From: a virus
Virus record (IMG/VR): IMGVR_UViG_3300022602_000307
Coordinates: 1-29,604 of that record
Length of the DNA stretch: 29,604 bases
Reading direction: 5' to 3' (one strand)
The notes under the pieces: model-generated
Told to the model about the DNA's origin: nothing
The model's database searches: none
What the model saw: only the letters and a program-made list of their open reading frames with translations
In this document: piece after piece, positions 28,852-29,604 of the stretch
How the letters are laid out: each line of letters opens with the position of its first letter
Numbering within the stretch: the first letter of the stretch is position 1
Program-made: the position numbers and the translations under genes

Positions 28852-29604
28852 TTACCGGCAATCCCCCCAGCTCTGCGTCGATGTGGCAATCCCCACAGGA
28901 ATCACCAGCGGCTCTGCATACGGCAGGGGGATCTCGCTGCACTTTACAATATCCCGCAGCCGGGCATCGCCTTGCACGGTAGGGAACTGACCAACAAGAG
29001 AATCATGTACCTGCAACAATACTTCCACATCTGGCAGTGTCTCGTCGATTGCCACATACGCGCGGTTAATCAAACATGCAACGGTGGACTGCGGTATCCA
29101 CGCTACTGCTTGGTTAAAGATAGTGCCTTCAATCCGGTCGAAGAAGTATGTGCGATAGCCGAAGACGTTCTGGACGAAGTGGCGTTTCGATACCTGCGCT
29201 TTGATGTCGTCCTGCCATTTTTTGATTTCAGGTGCTAGCTGGAAGTACCACTTCTGGATACGCTCAGTTTCATGAACCAGCAACCCAATGCGAGGCGCGA
29301 TACCGTCGGCAGTTCCGAGGTAGTTCGTGCCGTGACAGAGTGACTTAAACATTGCGTATTCCCGGGGGTGCGAGGCCTTAGTCATCGTGTTGTCGTGGTA
29401 GTATTCCCGCATCACTTCGATGTAAGGCTTCCGCCCATTGCGGAAGTGGTCCTTCATCCACTCACAACCAGACTCCCAAGTCACAATCCGCAAATCCGCA
29501 CTGTCCAAGTCAATATCAAACATGGTCATGCCAGTGTCTGGGATGTACAAATTCCGCACATTTGGCAAGTCCAGTCCCTCGTCTTCAGTCTCCCCCCCTT
29601 TGGG
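28852..29604 (-). CDS. Family A DNA polymerase, C-terminal part (gene runs off the window)
   Basis: The visible 250 residues cover the palm and fingers of a replicative family A polymerase. Motif A is FDIDLDSADLRI. The fingers helix is FKSLCHGTNYLG, where the residue that is Phe in E. coli Pol I is His. Motif C is LLQVHDSLVGQ, with HDS in place of the common HDE. HGTNY and VHDSL are shared by a phage-type subgroup, so I regard them as lineage features, not damage. The frame stays open to the window edge, so the exonuclease-type N-terminus is unseen. The gene is convergent with the virion operon and probably part of a leftward replication module. Confidence 0.9.
   Translation of the reverse strand, partial: PKGGETEDEGLDLPNVRNLYIPDTGMTMFDIDLDSADLRIVTWESGCEWMKDHFRNGRKPYIEVMREYYHDNTMTKASHPREYAMFKSLCHGTNYLGTADGIAPRIGLLVHETERIQKWYFQLAPEIKKWQDDIKAQVSKRHFVQNVFGYRTYFFDRIEGTIFNQAVAWIPQSTVACLINRAYVAIDETLPDVEVLLQVHDSLVGQFPTVQGDARLRDIVKCSEIPLPYAEPLVIPVGIATSTQSWGDCR

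Noticed and set aside
29000-29604. Polymerase motif C HDS and fingers His considered as inactivating mutations.
   Set aside because: These residues fit a phage-type subgroup I know (HGTNY, VHDSL); the frame is intact, so I treat the gene as functional.

Overview
The window is part of a tailed dsDNA phage genome with a short, P22-like tail (podovirus type). It could be a free phage or a prophage, but no integrase or attachment site is visible. A Gram-negative, probably GC-rich proteobacterial host is suggested by the GC-rich coding sequence, near-consensus sigma70-type promoters, the E. coli-type DnaA box, the tail type, and a lysin related to L,D-transpeptidase-type enzymes. I cannot name the phage or its genus, and the window is cut through a DNA polymerase gene at its right end.

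Layout. (1) 195-2114, leftward: six small genes, each with its own GGAG-type ribosome site. They have a sigma70-like promoter at 2146-2173 and intrinsic terminators at 689-710 and 137-156; this looks like an early or accessory region. (2) 2115-2774: a 660-base gene-free divergence zone with two DnaA-box-like sites, an 11-G run and an AT tract, a candidate origin or control region. (3) 2775-3745, rightward: a two-gene operon ending in a coiled-coil protein with a C-terminal helix-turn-helix. It is flanked by palindromic TGTCCG/CCGGACA sites and closed by a terminator. (4) 3746-4231: control region with a near-consensus promoter (4084-4112). (5) 4232-22336, rightward: packaging and virion genes. 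In order these are two paralogous small-terminase-like proteins, an unknown protein, large terminase, portal, a small protein, a GroES-like co-chaperonin, scaffold-like protein, a conserved capsid-region protein, decoration-like protein, major capsid protein, two structural proteins, a 46-residue basic peptide, two tail proteins (P22 gp4-like and gp10-like), a GNAT-type acetyltransferase and three ejection or internal proteins. (6) 22337-22965: a 629-base gene-free region with a consensus sigma70 promoter, an operator-like inverted repeat and a repeat-rich leader. (7) 22966-28637, rightward: a PurD-like ATP-grasp enzyme, fibre and other structural proteins, then a lysis cassette (two membrane proteins, an L,D-transpeptidase-like lysin, a 3-TM holin-like protein) and a small conserved protein. 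(8) 28852 to the end, leftward: the C-terminal part of a family A DNA polymerase, separated from the rightward operon by a terminator.

Three things stand out. First, ten copies of a 41-base, near-perfect palindrome are scattered mostly just after stop codons, with compensatory base changes between copies; one copy lies inside the acetyltransferase reading frame. Second, the decoration-like protein next to the capsid gene is clearly paralogous to the first ~190 residues of a fibre protein 14 kb away, which suggests a capsid-anchored fibre. Third, an ATP-grasp enzyme sits among virion genes behind its own host-type promoter and an unusual repeat-rich leader.
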